Notes: generated by a model from the sequence alone, not told the origin. DNA of 64,000 nucleotides from Daejeonella lutea (GCF_900168015.1 NZ_FUYR01000001.1:219968-283967); one strand, 5' to 3'; counted from the first letter of the stretch, positions 45,182 to 55,258 are shown. Translations and numbers: made by a program.

Positions 45182-45400
45182 ATTTTAGGATGTATATTTA
45201 TCCATTACGTTATCCTCGCAAAGGTGGGATGCATTAAAGTAGAAAATATATGCAAATCTATTATTTCCACGCATATATCATTACTGATAATATTTTGCCA
45301 TTTTTCAACGCCCGCTTCTTTATCCTTTTCACTTATATTTGTCACGAGTCAATGTTAATTTGAGATCATATCTGGGCACAAAAAGCGATAATTCAATACG

Positions 45401-45805
45401 ATGAACTACTGGTTAATAAAATCTGAACCATTTAAATATTCCTGGGATAAATTCAAAAAAGATGGCAAGACTTTCTGGGATGGGGTAAGAAATTATCAGG
45501 CTCGTAATAATTTGAGGGAGATGAAGGAGCATGACCTGGTATTATTTTACCATAGTAATGAGGGTAAGGAAATTGTAGGAATCGCTAAAGTAGTTGGAGA
45601 GGCTTACCAGGATCCCACAACCGACGATACCAATTGGGTAGTAGTAGATTTTGCTCCTGTAGAATCATTGAAGAAACCAGTTAGTCTTGCTCAGATTAAG
45701 GCGGATGAGAAATTAAGGGGTATAAATCTGGTGCGACAAGGACGCTTGTCGGTGGTTTCAATTAAACCAGAAGAGTTTGATCGGATTCTGGAATTGGGAA
45801 GCTAG
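45401..45805 (+). CDS. EVE-domain protein
   Basis: A 134-residue single-domain EVE protein (PUA-like fold). MNYWLIKSEPFKYSWDKF is the family N-terminus; WDGVRNYQARNNLREM, LVLFYHSNEGKEIVGIAKVV and the C-terminal LVRQGRLSVVSIKPEEF are typical. EVE domains bind modified bases; stand-alone bacterial members are housekeeping proteins of uncertain role, while fused ones occur in defence proteins. No defence gene lies nearby. It is followed by a short heptad-repeat stretch. Confidence 0.88.
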   Translation: MNYWLIKSEPFKYSWDKFKKDGKTFWDGVRNYQARNNLREMKEHDLVLFYHSNEGKEIVGIAKVVGEAYQDPTTDDTNWVVVDFAPVESLKKPVSLAQIKADEKLRGINLVRQGRLSVVSIKPEEFDRILELGS

Positions 45806-45814
45806 AGAACCGCT

Positions 45815-45842
45815 GTCAGAGGTCAAAGGTCTGAAATCTGGA
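45815..45842. repeat. Heptad stretch GTCAGAG-GTCAAAG-GTCTGAA-ATCTGGA
   Basis: Four consecutive degenerate 7-base units start 10 bases after the EVE stop. The 14-mer at 45821-45834 recurs exactly in reverse complement at 48249-48262. Confidence 0.5.
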
Positions 45843-45905
45843 TGGATTGCGACATCTCTTACGCTATTCTCGTTCTCCACTCAGGCTTCTGTCTTCCGTT
45901 CTCCC

Positions 45906-46433
45906 TCAAGCCTCTCCGTCTAAAAACAGTGCTTTAAGTTCAGTAGCGTCGTTCGCTTTCATCTTACCAGCAAGTATTAAACGCAACTGACGCCGGCGTA
46001 AAGCCCCGTCGAATAATTTTTGATCTTGTTCTGTTTCTGGAGCAATAGCTGGGACCGGGACTGTCTTGCTGTCCTGATCAATGGCAACAAAGGTGTAATA
46101 AGCTTCGTTTGACTTCACCCGGGAACCGGATGGAATGTTTTCAGCCCAAACAGAAAGCCTGACTTCAACAGATGTGGTAAATGCGCGGGTGACCTGGGCT
46201 TCAATCGTAATTACATCTCCAAGTTTAATGGGGTGCTGGAACGAGACGTTGTCAACTGAAGCGGTAACAACAATATTATTGCAGTGTTTCTGAGCTGAAA
46301 TTGCTGCGGCAATATCCATCCAATGAAGCAATCTGCCTCCCATCAGGTTATTAAGCGTATTAGTATCGTTTGGAAGAACCAATTCATTCATGATTGTGAA
46401 TGAATTTTTAGGGCTTTTGGATGGGGTGTTCAT
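45906..46433 (-). CDS. Acyl-CoA thioesterase (hotdog fold)
   Basis: A 175-residue hotdog-fold acyl-CoA thioesterase of the YciA/BACH group, which hydrolyses acyl-CoA to free acid and CoA. NTLNNLMGGRLLHWMDIAAA carries the conserved Asn and Asp of the active site, and VDNVSFQHPIKLGDVI and EVRLSVWAEN follow. The start ATG at 46433 lies five bases after a TATCTTTG element (46446-46439, reverse strand), which would give a leaderless or near-leaderless transcript. The natural substrate length is unknown. Cytoplasmic. Confidence 0.9.
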   Translation of the reverse strand: MNTPSKSPKNSFTIMNELVLPNDTNTLNNLMGGRLLHWMDIAAAISAQKHCNNIVVTASVDNVSFQHPIKLGDVITIEAQVTRAFTTSVEVRLSVWAENIPSGSRVKSNEAYYTFVAIDQDSKTVPVPAIAPETEQDQKLFDGALRRRQLRLILAGKMKANDATELKALFLDGEA

Positions 46434-46438
46434 GCGAA

Positions 46439-46446
46439 CAAAGATA
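46439..46446 (-). promoter_or_regulatory. TAnnTTTG element abutting the thioesterase start
   Basis: TATCTTTG on the reverse strand ends 5 bases before the ATG. No -33 TTTG is found at normal spacing. Confidence 0.3.
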
Positions 46447-46725
46447 ATATTTTGAATCTGTTCTTTACGGCCATGTGAATTATAGGTAAGGGAAAAAGAC
46501 TTTGATAATCCTTTGTTTTTGATATTATGTTATCAGAGAATCAGCCCGTGAATTCGATAAAACACGTATTATTTCGGATCGGTTATTCGGTATTTTAATT
46601 ATAATATTTCTTACATTGTCATTTGAAATAAAGATTTGGAATCTTAAAATTCACGAGATTCTAAACACGATCGGTAACAAATTTTATTTACACCTATTCA
46701 ACTAATAAATACTAACCACTGCGAA

Positions 46726-48204
46726 ATGAAGAACAAAAAAGAAAAAAAGGTTTCTGATAATTCGAGAAGAACATTTTTAAAAAGCAGCGCTGTTGCTGTT
46801 GCTGGTTTTACCATCGTTCCCCGTCACGTGCTTGGAAGAGGTTATCTTGCACCCAGCGACACCCTGTACATAGCAGCAGTTGGTGCAGGAGGCAAGGGAG
46901 ATAGTGACATATCGGGGTTTATGGGTAGCGGGAAGGCCAAAATGGCATTTTTATGCGATGTGGACGAAAAAAGAGCTTCAAAAGCATTCACAACCTATCC
47001 GGATGCAAAGCGCTATGTTGACTGGAGAGAGATGTTTGATAAAGAGCACAAAAAATTTGATGCGGTGTCCGTCTCAACTCCTGATCATACGCACGCAGTT
47101 GTCGGATCAGCAGCAATGGTTTTGGGCAAACATTGCTGGATCCAAAAGCCACTTGCACATGACGTCTATGAGGTACGGGTGCTAGCAGATCTTGCAAAAA
47201 AACACAAAGTTGTGACCCAAATGGGTAACCAGGGGGCATCAAACGATGGCGTGAGGCAAATGCGTGAGTGGTTTGAAGCTGGAGTTATCGGCGACGTTAG
47301 TGAAGTTCAGATCTGGACGAACCGGCCGGTATGGCCACAGGGCAATTTGAACTGGCCAACAAAAACCGCAACCCCTCCACCAAATTTGAACTGGGATCTG
47401 TGGCAGGGTACTGCTCCGGCAAGGCCCTTCCCGGCACCTGCCTCCGAAGGTGGTATTGATCTGGTTCCTTTCAACTGGAGAGGATGGTGGGAATATGGCA
47501 CAGGCGTCCTTGGTGACATGGGTGCTCATTTTATTGAAGCACCAATGAGCGTCTTAGGTCTTCAGCATGTTTCTGAAGTACAAACCAGTTCGAGCGGTTC
47601 AGGTTATTTTCCTGAAACGGGACCTGCCTCGAACTATAGCATAATGACCTTTCCAAAAACGCCAAAAACGCAGGGTCCCGTTAAAATACATTGGATGGAT
47701 GGCGGAATACAGCCACAACGTCCTCAAGAATTGGATCCATCAGAACGTTTTGGTGGTGGAGATGGTGGAATGCTGTTTATCGGTACAAAAGGGAAAATGA
47801 TGGCAAATTGCTACGCAGCAAATGCAAGGCTTTTACCCGTATCCCGTATGGATGAAGTTACAGTTCCTCAGAAATATGCTAGGGTAAAAAATCAGGCCAA
47901 CGGGCATTATGCTCAGTGGGTTGAAGCTTGCCTGGCAGGATATGGGAATATGGAAACCAGTTCTCCATTTGACAAGGCAGCATTATTGTCTGAAGCTATG
48001 CTCATGTGTAATCTGGCTATCAGAGGTCATGATTTGTTCACTGAAATGCCAGGAGCAAATGGCCGACCTCCGCGTAAAGTATATCCAACACGCGGTATCA
48101 ACTTGCTATGGGATGCGGAAAATATGAAGGTTACAAATGTTAACGAAGTAAATCAATTCGTTAAGCGTGAGTACAGGGCTCCGTGGAAACTTAGCGGGGT
48201 ATAA
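46726..48204 (+). CDS. Gfo/Idh/MocA family oxidoreductase with Tat signal
   Basis: A 492-residue NAD(P)-dependent oxidoreductase. The N-terminus has a twin-arginine signal (NSRRTFLKSSAVAVAGF), so it is exported folded. The Rossmann part begins IAAVGAGGKGDSD, with VSVSTPDHTHAVV and IQKPLAHDVYEVR, where Lys of the EKP-type motif is the catalytic-site residue. The C-terminal beta-sheet domain covers about 170-490. Tat-exported members of Bacteroidota and Planctomycetes usually act on sugars or glycosides in the periplasm; the substrate is unknown. The nearest neighbours are a thioesterase and a T9SS protein, so no pathway is suggested. The 292-base gap upstream has no recognisable promoter. Confidence 0.9.
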   Translation: MKNKKEKKVSDNSRRTFLKSSAVAVAGFTIVPRHVLGRGYLAPSDTLYIAAVGAGGKGDSDISGFMGSGKAKMAFLCDVDEKRASKAFTTYPDAKRYVDWREMFDKEHKKFDAVSVSTPDHTHAVVGSAAMVLGKHCWIQKPLAHDVYEVRVLADLAKKHKVVTQMGNQGASNDGVRQMREWFEAGVIGDVSEVQIWTNRPVWPQGNLNWPTKTATPPPNLNWDLWQGTAPARPFPAPASEGGIDLVPFNWRGWWEYGTGVLGDMGAHFIEAPMSVLGLQHVSEVQTSSSGSGYFPETGPASNYSIMTFPKTPKTQGPVKIHWMDGGIQPQRPQELDPSERFGGGDGGMLFIGTKGKMMANCYAANARLLPVSRMDEVTVPQKYARVKNQANGHYAQWVEACLAGYGNMETSSPFDKAALLSEAMLMCNLAIRGHDLFTEMPGANGRPPRKVYPTRGINLLWDAENMKVTNVNEVNQFVKREYRAPWKLSGV

Positions 48205-48221
48205 TTATTCAGAAATAGGAG

Positions 48222-48262
48222 GTAGAAAGTCAGAGGTCGGAAATCCAATCAGACCTTTGACC
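48222..48262. repeat. Heptad stretch and inverted copy after the oxidoreductase
   Basis: GTAGAAA-GTCAGAG-GTCGGAA (48222-48242) are heptads like those at 45815. TCAGACCTTTGACC at 48249-48262 is the exact reverse complement of 45821-45834. Confidence 0.5.
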
Positions 48263-48270
48263 TTCGAACT

Positions 48271-49566
48271 CTATCTCTTCACCGTGTTAATTTGCGTGAA
48301 ACCTATAAGCTCATCCCACCGGGAACCCGGTTTTCTATAGTAGAATAAGATCTGATAATCATTTTCCGTTTGAAAGTGTGAGCCGTCAAATACGGTATCG
48401 TCGCGGGTTTTTCCATCATTGCTTACCCATATGTAATGATAGTCGAATACACCCTGTTTCACAAATATAGATCCGCGGAAGCGGTTGCTGGTTTCGTCAA
48501 AGCTGAGTTTATCTGTCAGTTTGTAATCATTAAATTGACCTACAACATAAGCATCGCCGTCAATGGATGGCCTCTTGCTTGCGAGGCTTAACTGCACTGT
48601 TGAGTAATCACCATCCGTGCGGTTGTCACGGCCATCCTGATTGCGGATAAAGAATGTCCCGTTTTCATCATATAAAAAGGTGTAGCTCGAACTATTTTCC
48701 GGGACATCAGTCAGAAGAGTAACGATGTTGACCGTATCCTGAGTTATTTTAGATACTCTCTCAGTTCGGAAGCGAAGGCTTCGGATATCGAAGCGACGGA
48801 ATTCAGAGCCACCTTTAAAATCATTGCCACGAAGATCATTGTAAACTAATTGTCCGGGTCTCACAAATGTAGGCTTTAGTACCGCTTGTATGTTATCTGG
48901 CCTGTTATTCTGAAAAATAAATGCTTTAACATCGAGATAGGGATTGGTGATGTTCAGATTGCCGTGGTTTACAATAAAATTGAGCTTTTGCCTCTGATCA
49001 CGTTCCTGAACGATATTAGAAGCCGTAATTTCAGCCCCGATGCTGACCTGCGAACTCACAACGTACATTCTCCTGGTTAACAGGATCTTGCGTTGATCAT
49101 TGTCTTCGTAGACTTTTAAGAGATAATTGCCTGAAATTTTCGGCTTTACATTTAGGTTAGGAATTGTAAGTTCGTAATGAGTGTACTTCTGCAATGTGTT
49201 GAACGAAGACCGATAATCCATGATTCTGTCTTCCGTAAAACTTTCTATGAAATCAATAGGAGACAAGCGGCTGCTTTTCCATTCGGCATCACAATGCTCT
49301 AATGAATAGCTTACGTTACGGCTCCCACCCCGAAGATCATCAAAGCCAAGCAGCAATGTTTCTGTACTTCCGAGAATATAAACAGGGATGGATTGCTCTT
49401 TAGACCGGTTGTAAAATTCAACCGACCGGATCTCTGGGATATATACAAAATTCTCGTATCGAAGATCATGTTGTGGTGTTTCAACAGATTTTACCCGCGG
49501 TTTCTTCTGCGCGAAACTGCTTCCAACAGAAAAGATCATTAAAAAAAGGGCAACCAACTTCCTCAT
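48271..49566 (-). CDS. Type IX secretion system plug protein (DUF5103)
   Basis: A 431-residue exported protein with a signal peptide ending ...GSSFAQ and the DUF5103 layout: an N-terminal beta domain ([41 protein letters not shown]) and a C-terminal beta region with [18 protein letters not shown] and [12 protein letters not shown]. In Flavobacterium the Plug protein closes the periplasmic side of the SprA translocon, so this is a T9SS accessory component of the periplasm or outer membrane. No other T9SS gene lies nearby, and a few such genes occur in lineages with incomplete T9SS. The assignment rests on family resemblance. It lies 33 bases after the ABC-F gene on the same strand. Confidence 0.85.
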   Translation of the reverse strand: MRKLVALFLMIFSVGSSFAQKKPRVKSVETPQHDLRYENFVYIPEIRSVEFYNRSKEQSIPVYILGSTETLLLGFDDLRGGSRNVSYSLEHCDAEWKSSRLSPIDFIESFTEDRIMDYRSSFNTLQKYTHYELTIPNLNVKPKISGNYLLKVYEDNDQRKILLTRRMYVVSSQVSIGAEITASNIVQERDQRQKLNFIVNHGNLNITNPYLDVKAFIFQNNRPDNIQAVLKPTFVRPGQLVYNDLRGNDFKGGSEFRRFDIRSLRFRTERVSKITQDTVNIVTLLTDVPENSSSYTFLYDENGTFFIRNQDGRDNRTDGDYSTVQLSLASKRPSIDGDAYVVGQFNDYKLTDKLSFDETSNRFRGSIFVKQGVFDYHYIWVSNDGKTRDDTVFDGSHFQTENDYQILFYYRKPGSRWDELIGFTQINTVKR

Positions 49567-49599
49567 ACAATTTAAATATTGCCGGGCTGAGAGGGAGAG

Positions 49600-51519
49600 T
49601 TATTTTCCTTCGAGTTCCATGATCTCGTCCGCCATACGTTCCCACTCGGCCTGAGCCTTTAACAAACGCGGACTCAATTGCTGATAACGGCGGTTTGCCT
49701 CCGATAGTTTCTCGCTATCAGAATATATTTCTTCTTTTGCGAGCTCAGCTTCAGCATGCTTAACGGAACTCTCAAGTTCTGCAATCTCTGTTTCAAGTTT
49801 CTGCAGTTCCTGATTAAGCTTTTTAAGATCTTTATTGCGGTCTTCTGTAGCAGATGCCGGTTTATCCTCTTTCTTTGTTTCCTTTTTCGGACTTTCAGCC
49901 GTTATAGCCTTCGGCACATACACCCTTTTTGAATTCCATTCCTCGTATTCAGCGTATGTTCCCGGATATTCTTTTATTTCCTGATCTTCAATAAACCAGA
50001 TTTTGTTTGCCACGTTATCGAGCAGGTATCTGTCGTGAGAAACCACTATAAACGTCCCTTCAAACTGGTCCAGAGCCTGAATCAATATATTAACTGAAGC
50101 TATATCCAGGTGGTTGGTCGGCTCATCCAGAATAAGGAAATTGGCATCAGCAGTCAGCGCTTTCGCGAGTGCTACACGTGATTTTTCACCTCCGGAAAGG
50201 ACTTTTATCTTTTTAAAGGCATCGTCGCCGGTAAACAGGAAGCAACCAAGAATAGACCGTAATTCAGTTTCTGTATGTTTCGGTGCGAAAGCCTGTAGTT
50301 CCCGGATAATCTCGTTTTCAAGGTGCAGGGCTTCCAGCTGATGCTGCGCAAAGAAAGTCTGCGTCACATTATGGCCGGTCTCACACATGCCGGTATAATT
50401 TTTATCGGCACCAGCAATGATTCTTAACACAGTAGATTTACCACGGCCATTCGCACCGATTAAGGCAATTTTATCGCCTTTCTCAATGGTAGCTGTTGCA
50501 TTCTTGACTATTGGGACCCCCGGGTATGATTTTGTCAGGTCTTCGATGCGGACTACATGACGCCCCGATTGCTTGCTGAATTTAAAGCTGAAGTTAACCG
50601 ACGGATTATCATCGTCAACATCGTCAACACGTTCCATTTTCTCGAGGGCTTTTATACGGGATTGAGCCATTTTGGCTTTACTTGCCTTCGCTCGGAAACG
50701 TTCGATTAGCCGCTCTTCCTGCTTTATTTTTGCCTGCTGATTTTTAAACTGTCCGCTTTGGATTTCCTCACGAAGTCCTTTTTCTTCCACATAGAAGCTA
50801 TAGTTTCCGGCGTATGGGATAAGCTTCCCTTTGCGGGATTCAACAATTTTCTTTACCACACGGTCAAGGAAGTACCTGTCGTGCGACACAATTACGATTG
50901 CACCTTCAAACGCTTGTAAATAAGTTTCCAGCCATTTGATAGATGGAAGATCCAGGTGGTTGGTCGGCTCATCCAGAAGCAAAATGTCAGGCGCCTGAAG
51001 TAAAATACGGGCAAGCATCACGCGCATTCTCCACCCGCCGGAAAATTCAGCAAGGGTGCGGTGAGTATCTGCTTCGCTAAAACCAAGTCCGGCCATGATC
51101 TCATGCGCACGATATTCAATATTATATCCATCAAGCGCTTCAAATTCCAGCTGCTTGTCGCTGAGCTTGTTGATCAGTTCATCAGTATATTCAGTCTCTA
51201 TTTTTTTAAGTAGATCCTCAATCTCAGTGTGAAGTTGATTTTGGCGACCAAATGCTTCCATTGCAACATGCAATATGCTTTTGTCAGATTGATAGGAAAG
51301 CAGATCCTGATTGAGGTAGCCAATTTTTATATCCTTGGCCATGGAAATGGTGCCGCTGGTAGGAGCGTAGTCACCTACAATTATTTTTAACAGGGTAGTC
51401 TTCCCTGTTCCATTTGCCCCGATTAATCCTATTTTTTCACCGGGTTTAATGTGCCAGTTCGCTTCGTCGTATAATGCCCTTGCACCGATCTCGAACGTCA
51501 GGTTGTTTATCGCAATCAT
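49600..51519 (-). CDS. ABC-F family ATPase (translation factor type)
   Basis: A 639-residue soluble protein with two ABC ATPase domains and no membrane domain. First domain: Walker A GLIGANGTGKTTLLK, signature LAEFSGGWRMRV, Walker B LLLDEPTNHLD. Second: Walker A ALIGANGRGKSTVLR, signature LSGGEKSRVALA, Walker B FLILDEPTNHLD. A linker of about 80 residues separates them and a C-terminal coiled coil follows (about 540-639, LNQELQKLETEIAELESS). ABC-F proteins act on the ribosome in elongation control or antibiotic protection; this layout fits a Uup-type member. The ATG at 51519 is preferred to the TTG at 51528. A TACTTTTG element lies 6 bases before it. Confidence 0.93.
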   Translation of the reverse strand: MIAINNLTFEIGARALYDEANWHIKPGEKIGLIGANGTGKTTLLKIIVGDYAPTSGTISMAKDIKIGYLNQDLLSYQSDKSILHVAMEAFGRQNQLHTEIEDLLKKIETEYTDELINKLSDKQLEFEALDGYNIEYRAHEIMAGLGFSEADTHRTLAEFSGGWRMRVMLARILLQAPDILLLDEPTNHLDLPSIKWLETYLQAFEGAIVIVSHDRYFLDRVVKKIVESRKGKLIPYAGNYSFYVEEKGLREEIQSGQFKNQQAKIKQEERLIERFRAKASKAKMAQSRIKALEKMERVDDVDDDNPSVNFSFKFSKQSGRHVVRIEDLTKSYPGVPIVKNATATIEKGDKIALIGANGRGKSTVLRIIAGADKNYTGMCETGHNVTQTFFAQHQLEALHLENEIIRELQAFAPKHTETELRSILGCFLFTGDDAFKKIKVLSGGEKSRVALAKALTADANFLILDEPTNHLDIASVNILIQALDQFEGTFIVVSHDRYLLDNVANKIWFIEDQEIKEYPGTYAEYEEWNSKRVYVPKAITAESPKKETKKEDKPASATEDRNKDLKKLNQELQKLETEIAELESSVKHAEAELAKEEIYSDSEKLSEANRRYQQLSPRLLKAQAEWERMADEIMELEGK

Positions 51520-51525
51520 TTGGCG

Positions 51526-51533
51526 CAAAAGTA
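51526..51533 (-). promoter_or_regulatory. TAnnTTTG element abutting the ABC-F start
   Basis: TACTTTTG on the reverse strand ends 6 bases before the ATG at 51519. No -33 TTTG is seen at normal spacing. Confidence 0.35.
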
Positions 51534-51717
51534 CGGAATTTATGTCTTTGTTTTTAGGCCTGAAATGGATTTAATGAGGGGAAGCATCTCGTTTCAAGAC
51601 TCGGTTTATGTAAGGATCGCGTCATGTTTGACAGGGCTCCCAAACAATTGGCTTGTATTTTGTTTATATTCCGAATAGAAACATTAACAATCCTCTCATG
51701 CCTAACTCAAACCCAAA

Positions 51718-54153
51718 ATGCCCCGCTGGTTAAAGCTAACTCTTAAGCTCGGGGCAATTCTTATTTGCCTGGCAATGATACTGTGGATTGGGGTCGCAGC
51801 ATATGTGTATTCAAATAAAAAGGCATTATTACGAACTGTAACTGAGCAATTAAACGAAAGCCTTAATGGAAAACTGACCATCGATCGTATGGAGCCCGAT
51901 TTGATCCAGGGGTTTCCTGGGATTTCCGTTATGCTTGAGAACGTGCTTCTACGCGATAGTTTATGGTCACGGCATAAACATGATCTTTTGAAAGCCAAGA
52001 ACGTTTTTATTAAGATCGATGCATTTTCTATCCTCACAGGTTCTCCAACAATCAAAGATATCCGGGTAAGTAATGGTGCGATCTACCTGTTTACCGATAG
52101 TTCCGGATTAAGAAATACAGACATTTTCAGAAAACGTGATACAACTAATGCCGGAGGGAATGTTGGAAGAAAACGAGTCAACCGGGTGCTTCTCGACAAT
52201 GTTGTGCTGACCATTGACGACAAGCTGAAGAACAAGCTTTTTAAATTTAATATAGATGATTTTATCGGGAGCCTGAATTATACTTCTGATGGATGGGCTG
52301 GCGCGGTTAGTATAAAGTCCAAGGTTGAATCATTTTCCTTTAATCTGAACCGGGGAAGTTTTCTCAAGGATAAGATGCTGGATATGGATCTTAAACTTGC
52401 CTACAATGAAGAAAACCACCTGCTAACTATCCCTGAACAGCAAATTTCCATTGATGACGACGAGATTAGCATTGGCGGAGAATTTAAGTTCGCTCCTAAT
52501 GCTTCAGATTATAAATTAAACATCAAAGCACCTTCAATACTTTATAAGGATGCTCTTACGCTGTTATCGCCCCATGTAACCAGAAAATTGAAACGGTATG
52601 GTGTAAAAAATCCCGTAAATGTCCAGGCATCGTTGAGGGGGAAACTTAAAAGGGGGGGCGAACCATTTATTGACGTCAAATGGATCGTCGAAGATAACCA
52701 GTTAAGCTTGGCTGGCGAAACTATTACTAATGTAAGTTTTACGGGCAGCTATAGCAATGAGTGGATTAAAGGAGGGCCGAGAAATGATCCGAATTCGGTT
52801 ATAATTTTCAATAATATGAAGGGAAATTATTTCGATATCCCTTTTACTGCAGATTCAGTCAGGATTACGGACCTCAGGCGCCCTGTGTTTACGGGTCGAT
52901 TCAAGTCCGCATTTCGATTGACCAAACTAAATAAAGTATTGGGCGGCAGTACATTTGATTTCACAGCTGGTAAAGCAGACCTTGATCTTATTTATAAGGC
53001 CCCATTTGAGCAAAACGACAAAGGGCAGCGGTTCATTTATGGTAAAATTCATGTGCACGATGCACGGGCGATATATCATCCACGGAATCTATCTTTAAAT
53101 GATATGCAATTGGTAATGAATTTTAGGGGTCGTGATCTTTCTATCGATAACATTAAACTAAGGAGTGGCTCCTCTTCACTATCCATGAATGGGGTGGTGA
53201 AGAACTTTTCCAACCTGTATTATTCTGATCCGGAAAAAATGTTGATTAACTGGCAGATAAGAAGCCCGCAGATTAATTTGAACGAGTTTATGGTCTTTCT
53301 TGGAAGGCGGAAGGCTGGGGGCAGTGCGGCGGCCTCCAATCGTGCAGTTCAAAAAATGTCGGGTAACCTAGAGCGAATACTTGCACAGGCAAGCATGGGA
53401 ATGAATCTTAATGTGAACAAGGTGATCTACAAGAAGTTTGTTGCTACCGATGTAAGAGGCGCTATTACTCTTAAGCAATCAGGTATTGCCATAAATAACC
53501 TGAGTCTGAAGCAGGGTGGTGGGAGTTTTAATCTTACAGGTAATATTGATCAATCCGCAAGAATTAACCGGTTTAACATCGATTCGAAGATTAACAACGT
53601 AAATGTTGAACGACTCTTTTATGCATTCGATAATTTCGGGCAGGATGCAATCACCAGTCAAAACCTTCGCGGGACGTTTTTTGGTGGGACGTCTGTTTCA
53701 GGATCGATGTCTGACAATGGAACAATTGTACCGCGTTCATTCCGGGGGAATGTTACGTTTGACATACGCAACGGAGCACTGGTTAATTTCGAGCCGATGA
53801 AAAAGGTGGGGAGTTTTGCATTTCCGAACAGGAACTTTTCAGATATCCGTTTCACCAGTTTGAAGAATACACTTAACCTGCAGGGGAATAAGGTCATCAT
53901 ACCTCCAATGGAAATTCGCTCAACTGTGGTGAATATTTTTCTCGATGGTGTTTACAGTTTTACCACGGGAACTAATATTGCGATAAAAATTCCCCTGCGC
54001 AATCCTGGGAAAGACATTCCTGTTGCAAGCAGCAACATACCTACAAAGGATCGTGATCTGAAAGGGATCGTTATCAATCTTAGAGCCCTCGACGGAGAAA
54101 ATGGAAAAGTGAGGTTCAGACTGGGTAAACGTGCTCCCGAGGGCTATGAATAA
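51718..54153 (+). CDS. AsmA-like family protein
   Basis: An 811-residue envelope protein with one N-terminal transmembrane helix (about 9-31, LGAILICLAMILWIGVAAYVY) and a long periplasmic beta-rich body. KLTIDRMEPDLIQGFPGISV is the AsmA N-terminal domain, and the C-terminal region (about 580-810) has the repeated strand pattern ending FDIRNGALVNFEPMKKVG, typical of AsmA_2/TamB-like modules. AsmA-like proteins form bridge-like grooves that move phospholipid between inner and outer membrane, or aid outer-membrane biogenesis. The exact cargo is not known. It precedes pyrD by 47 bases on the same strand. Confidence 0.9.
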   Translation: MPRWLKLTLKLGAILICLAMILWIGVAAYVYSNKKALLRTVTEQLNESLNGKLTIDRMEPDLIQGFPGISVMLENVLLRDSLWSRHKHDLLKAKNVFIKIDAFSILTGSPTIKDIRVSNGAIYLFTDSSGLRNTDIFRKRDTTNAGGNVGRKRVNRVLLDNVVLTIDDKLKNKLFKFNIDDFIGSLNYTSDGWAGAVSIKSKVESFSFNLNRGSFLKDKMLDMDLKLAYNEENHLLTIPEQQISIDDDEISIGGEFKFAPNASDYKLNIKAPSILYKDALTLLSPHVTRKLKRYGVKNPVNVQASLRGKLKRGGEPFIDVKWIVEDNQLSLAGETITNVSFTGSYSNEWIKGGPRNDPNSVIIFNNMKGNYFDIPFTADSVRITDLRRPVFTGRFKSAFRLTKLNKVLGGSTFDFTAGKADLDLIYKAPFEQNDKGQRFIYGKIHVHDARAIYHPRNLSLNDMQLVMNFRGRDLSIDNIKLRSGSSSLSMNGVVKNFSNLYYSDPEKMLINWQIRSPQINLNEFMVFLGRRKAGGSAAASNRAVQKMSGNLERILAQASMGMNLNVNKVIYKKFVATDVRGAITLKQSGIAINNLSLKQGGGSFNLTGNIDQSARINRFNIDSKINNVNVERLFYAFDNFGQDAITSQNLRGTFFGGTSVSGSMSDNGTIVPRSFRGNVTFDIRNGALVNFEPMKKVGSFAFPNRNFSDIRFTSLKNTLNLQGNKVIIPPMEIRSTVVNIFLDGVYSFTTGTNIAIKIPLRNPGKDIPVASSNIPTKDRDLKGIVINLRALDGENGKVRFRLGKRAPEGYE

Positions 54154-54200
54154 TGCACTCAGTTCTAGAAATTAAAGGTCCAAACCTGTAAATTCGCTGC

Positions 54201-55229
54201 ATGTATCAGATCATTAAGCCACTATTATTCAAGTTTGACCCGGAAAACATTCATCATTTTGTAACGGGAGGCCTGCGTATTGCAAACCGGGTCTGGGGTG
54301 TAAAGCCCTTGCTGAAAAGTTCTTTCCATGTTAATGATAAGAGGCTTGAACGGGAAGTGGCTGGCTTAAAGTTTAAAAATCCGCTGGGACTGGCTGCAGG
54401 GTTCGATAAAAATGCTGACTTTATAAGTGATCTGGCTGAATTTGGATTTGGCTTCATTGAAATTGGTACGGTGACACCACTGCCGCAACCGGGCAATGAA
54501 AAACCCCGTATGTTCCGGTTGCCGGAGGATGATGCACTTATCAACCGGATGGGATTCAATAATCAGGGTGTGGACGTAGTTGCGCATCGTTTGAGCAAGC
54601 TAGACCGGAAAGAGCTGATTATTGGAGGTAATATTGGGAAGAATAAGATCACTCCAAATGAAGATGCATTGAGTGACTATATTAAATGTTTTGACCGTTT
54701 GTTTGATGTGGTAGACTACTTCGTAGTTAATGTAAGCTCCCCGAATACACCTGGCCTTCGGGAACTGCAGGAGAAAGAGCCATTGATGCACATATTGAAC
54801 TCCCTGCAGCAGCGAAATCTTAAAAACGAAATATCAAGACCGATTTTTCTGAAAATTGCACCCGATCTGACGGAATCACAGTTGGACGATATCATTGATA
54901 TTGTGGGGGAAACAAAAATTGCCGGTGTTATAGCAACGAACACAACCATTTCACGTGAGGGACTGAATTCATCAGCAAATCTCCATAACGAGACGGGAGG
55001 TTTGAGTGGCAAACCACTAACTAAACGGTCAACTGAGGTTATCCGCTACTTGTCTGAAAAATCTAATAGAACTTTTGCAATTATCGGAGTGGGTGGTATA
55101 CACTCTCCTGAGGATGCGATCGAAAAGATTAATGCAGGGGCAACGCTTGTTCAGATCTACACGGGTTTTATATATGAAGGGCCGGGTTTGGTAAAGAGGA
55201 TTTTGAAGGGACTACTGAAGTCTGAATAA
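54201..55229 (+). CDS. pyrD: Quinone-dependent dihydroorotate dehydrogenase
   Basis: PyrD (class 2) oxidises dihydroorotate to orotate with FMN and passes electrons to the membrane quinone; de novo pyrimidine synthesis. It has 342 residues. The N-terminal amphipathic helix ([20 protein letters not shown]) is the membrane-contact region. Catalytic features: [36 protein letters not shown] with the class 2 catalytic Ser, [21 protein letters not shown] and [11 protein letters not shown] for the FMN phosphate. The start ATG at 54201 follows the AsmA-like gene. No other pyr gene lies in the window. Confidence 0.97.
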   Translation: MYQIIKPLLFKFDPENIHHFVTGGLRIANRVWGVKPLLKSSFHVNDKRLEREVAGLKFKNPLGLAAGFDKNADFISDLAEFGFGFIEIGTVTPLPQPGNEKPRMFRLPEDDALINRMGFNNQGVDVVAHRLSKLDRKELIIGGNIGKNKITPNEDALSDYIKCFDRLFDVVDYFVVNVSSPNTPGLRELQEKEPLMHILNSLQQRNLKNEISRPIFLKIAPDLTESQLDDIIDIVGETKIAGVIATNTTISREGLNSSANLHNETGGLSGKPLTKRSTEVIRYLSEKSNRTFAIIGVGGIHSPEDAIEKINAGATLVQIYTGFIYEGPGLVKRILKGLLKSE

Positions 55230-55237
55230 AGAGGAAA

Positions 55238-55258
55238 CCTGCCTGCCCGCATGCAGGT
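55238..55258. repeat. Inverted repeat ACCTGC...GCAGGT after pyrD
   Basis: ACCTGC (55238-55243) and GCAGGT (55253-55258) flank 10 bases. It lies just after the pyrD stop and may be part of a terminator, though no T run follows. Confidence 0.35.

Noticed and set aside
45401-45805. EVE protein as an anti-phage component
   Set aside because: It is a stand-alone EVE protein beside housekeeping genes, with no McrBC, nuclease or methyltransferase partner.
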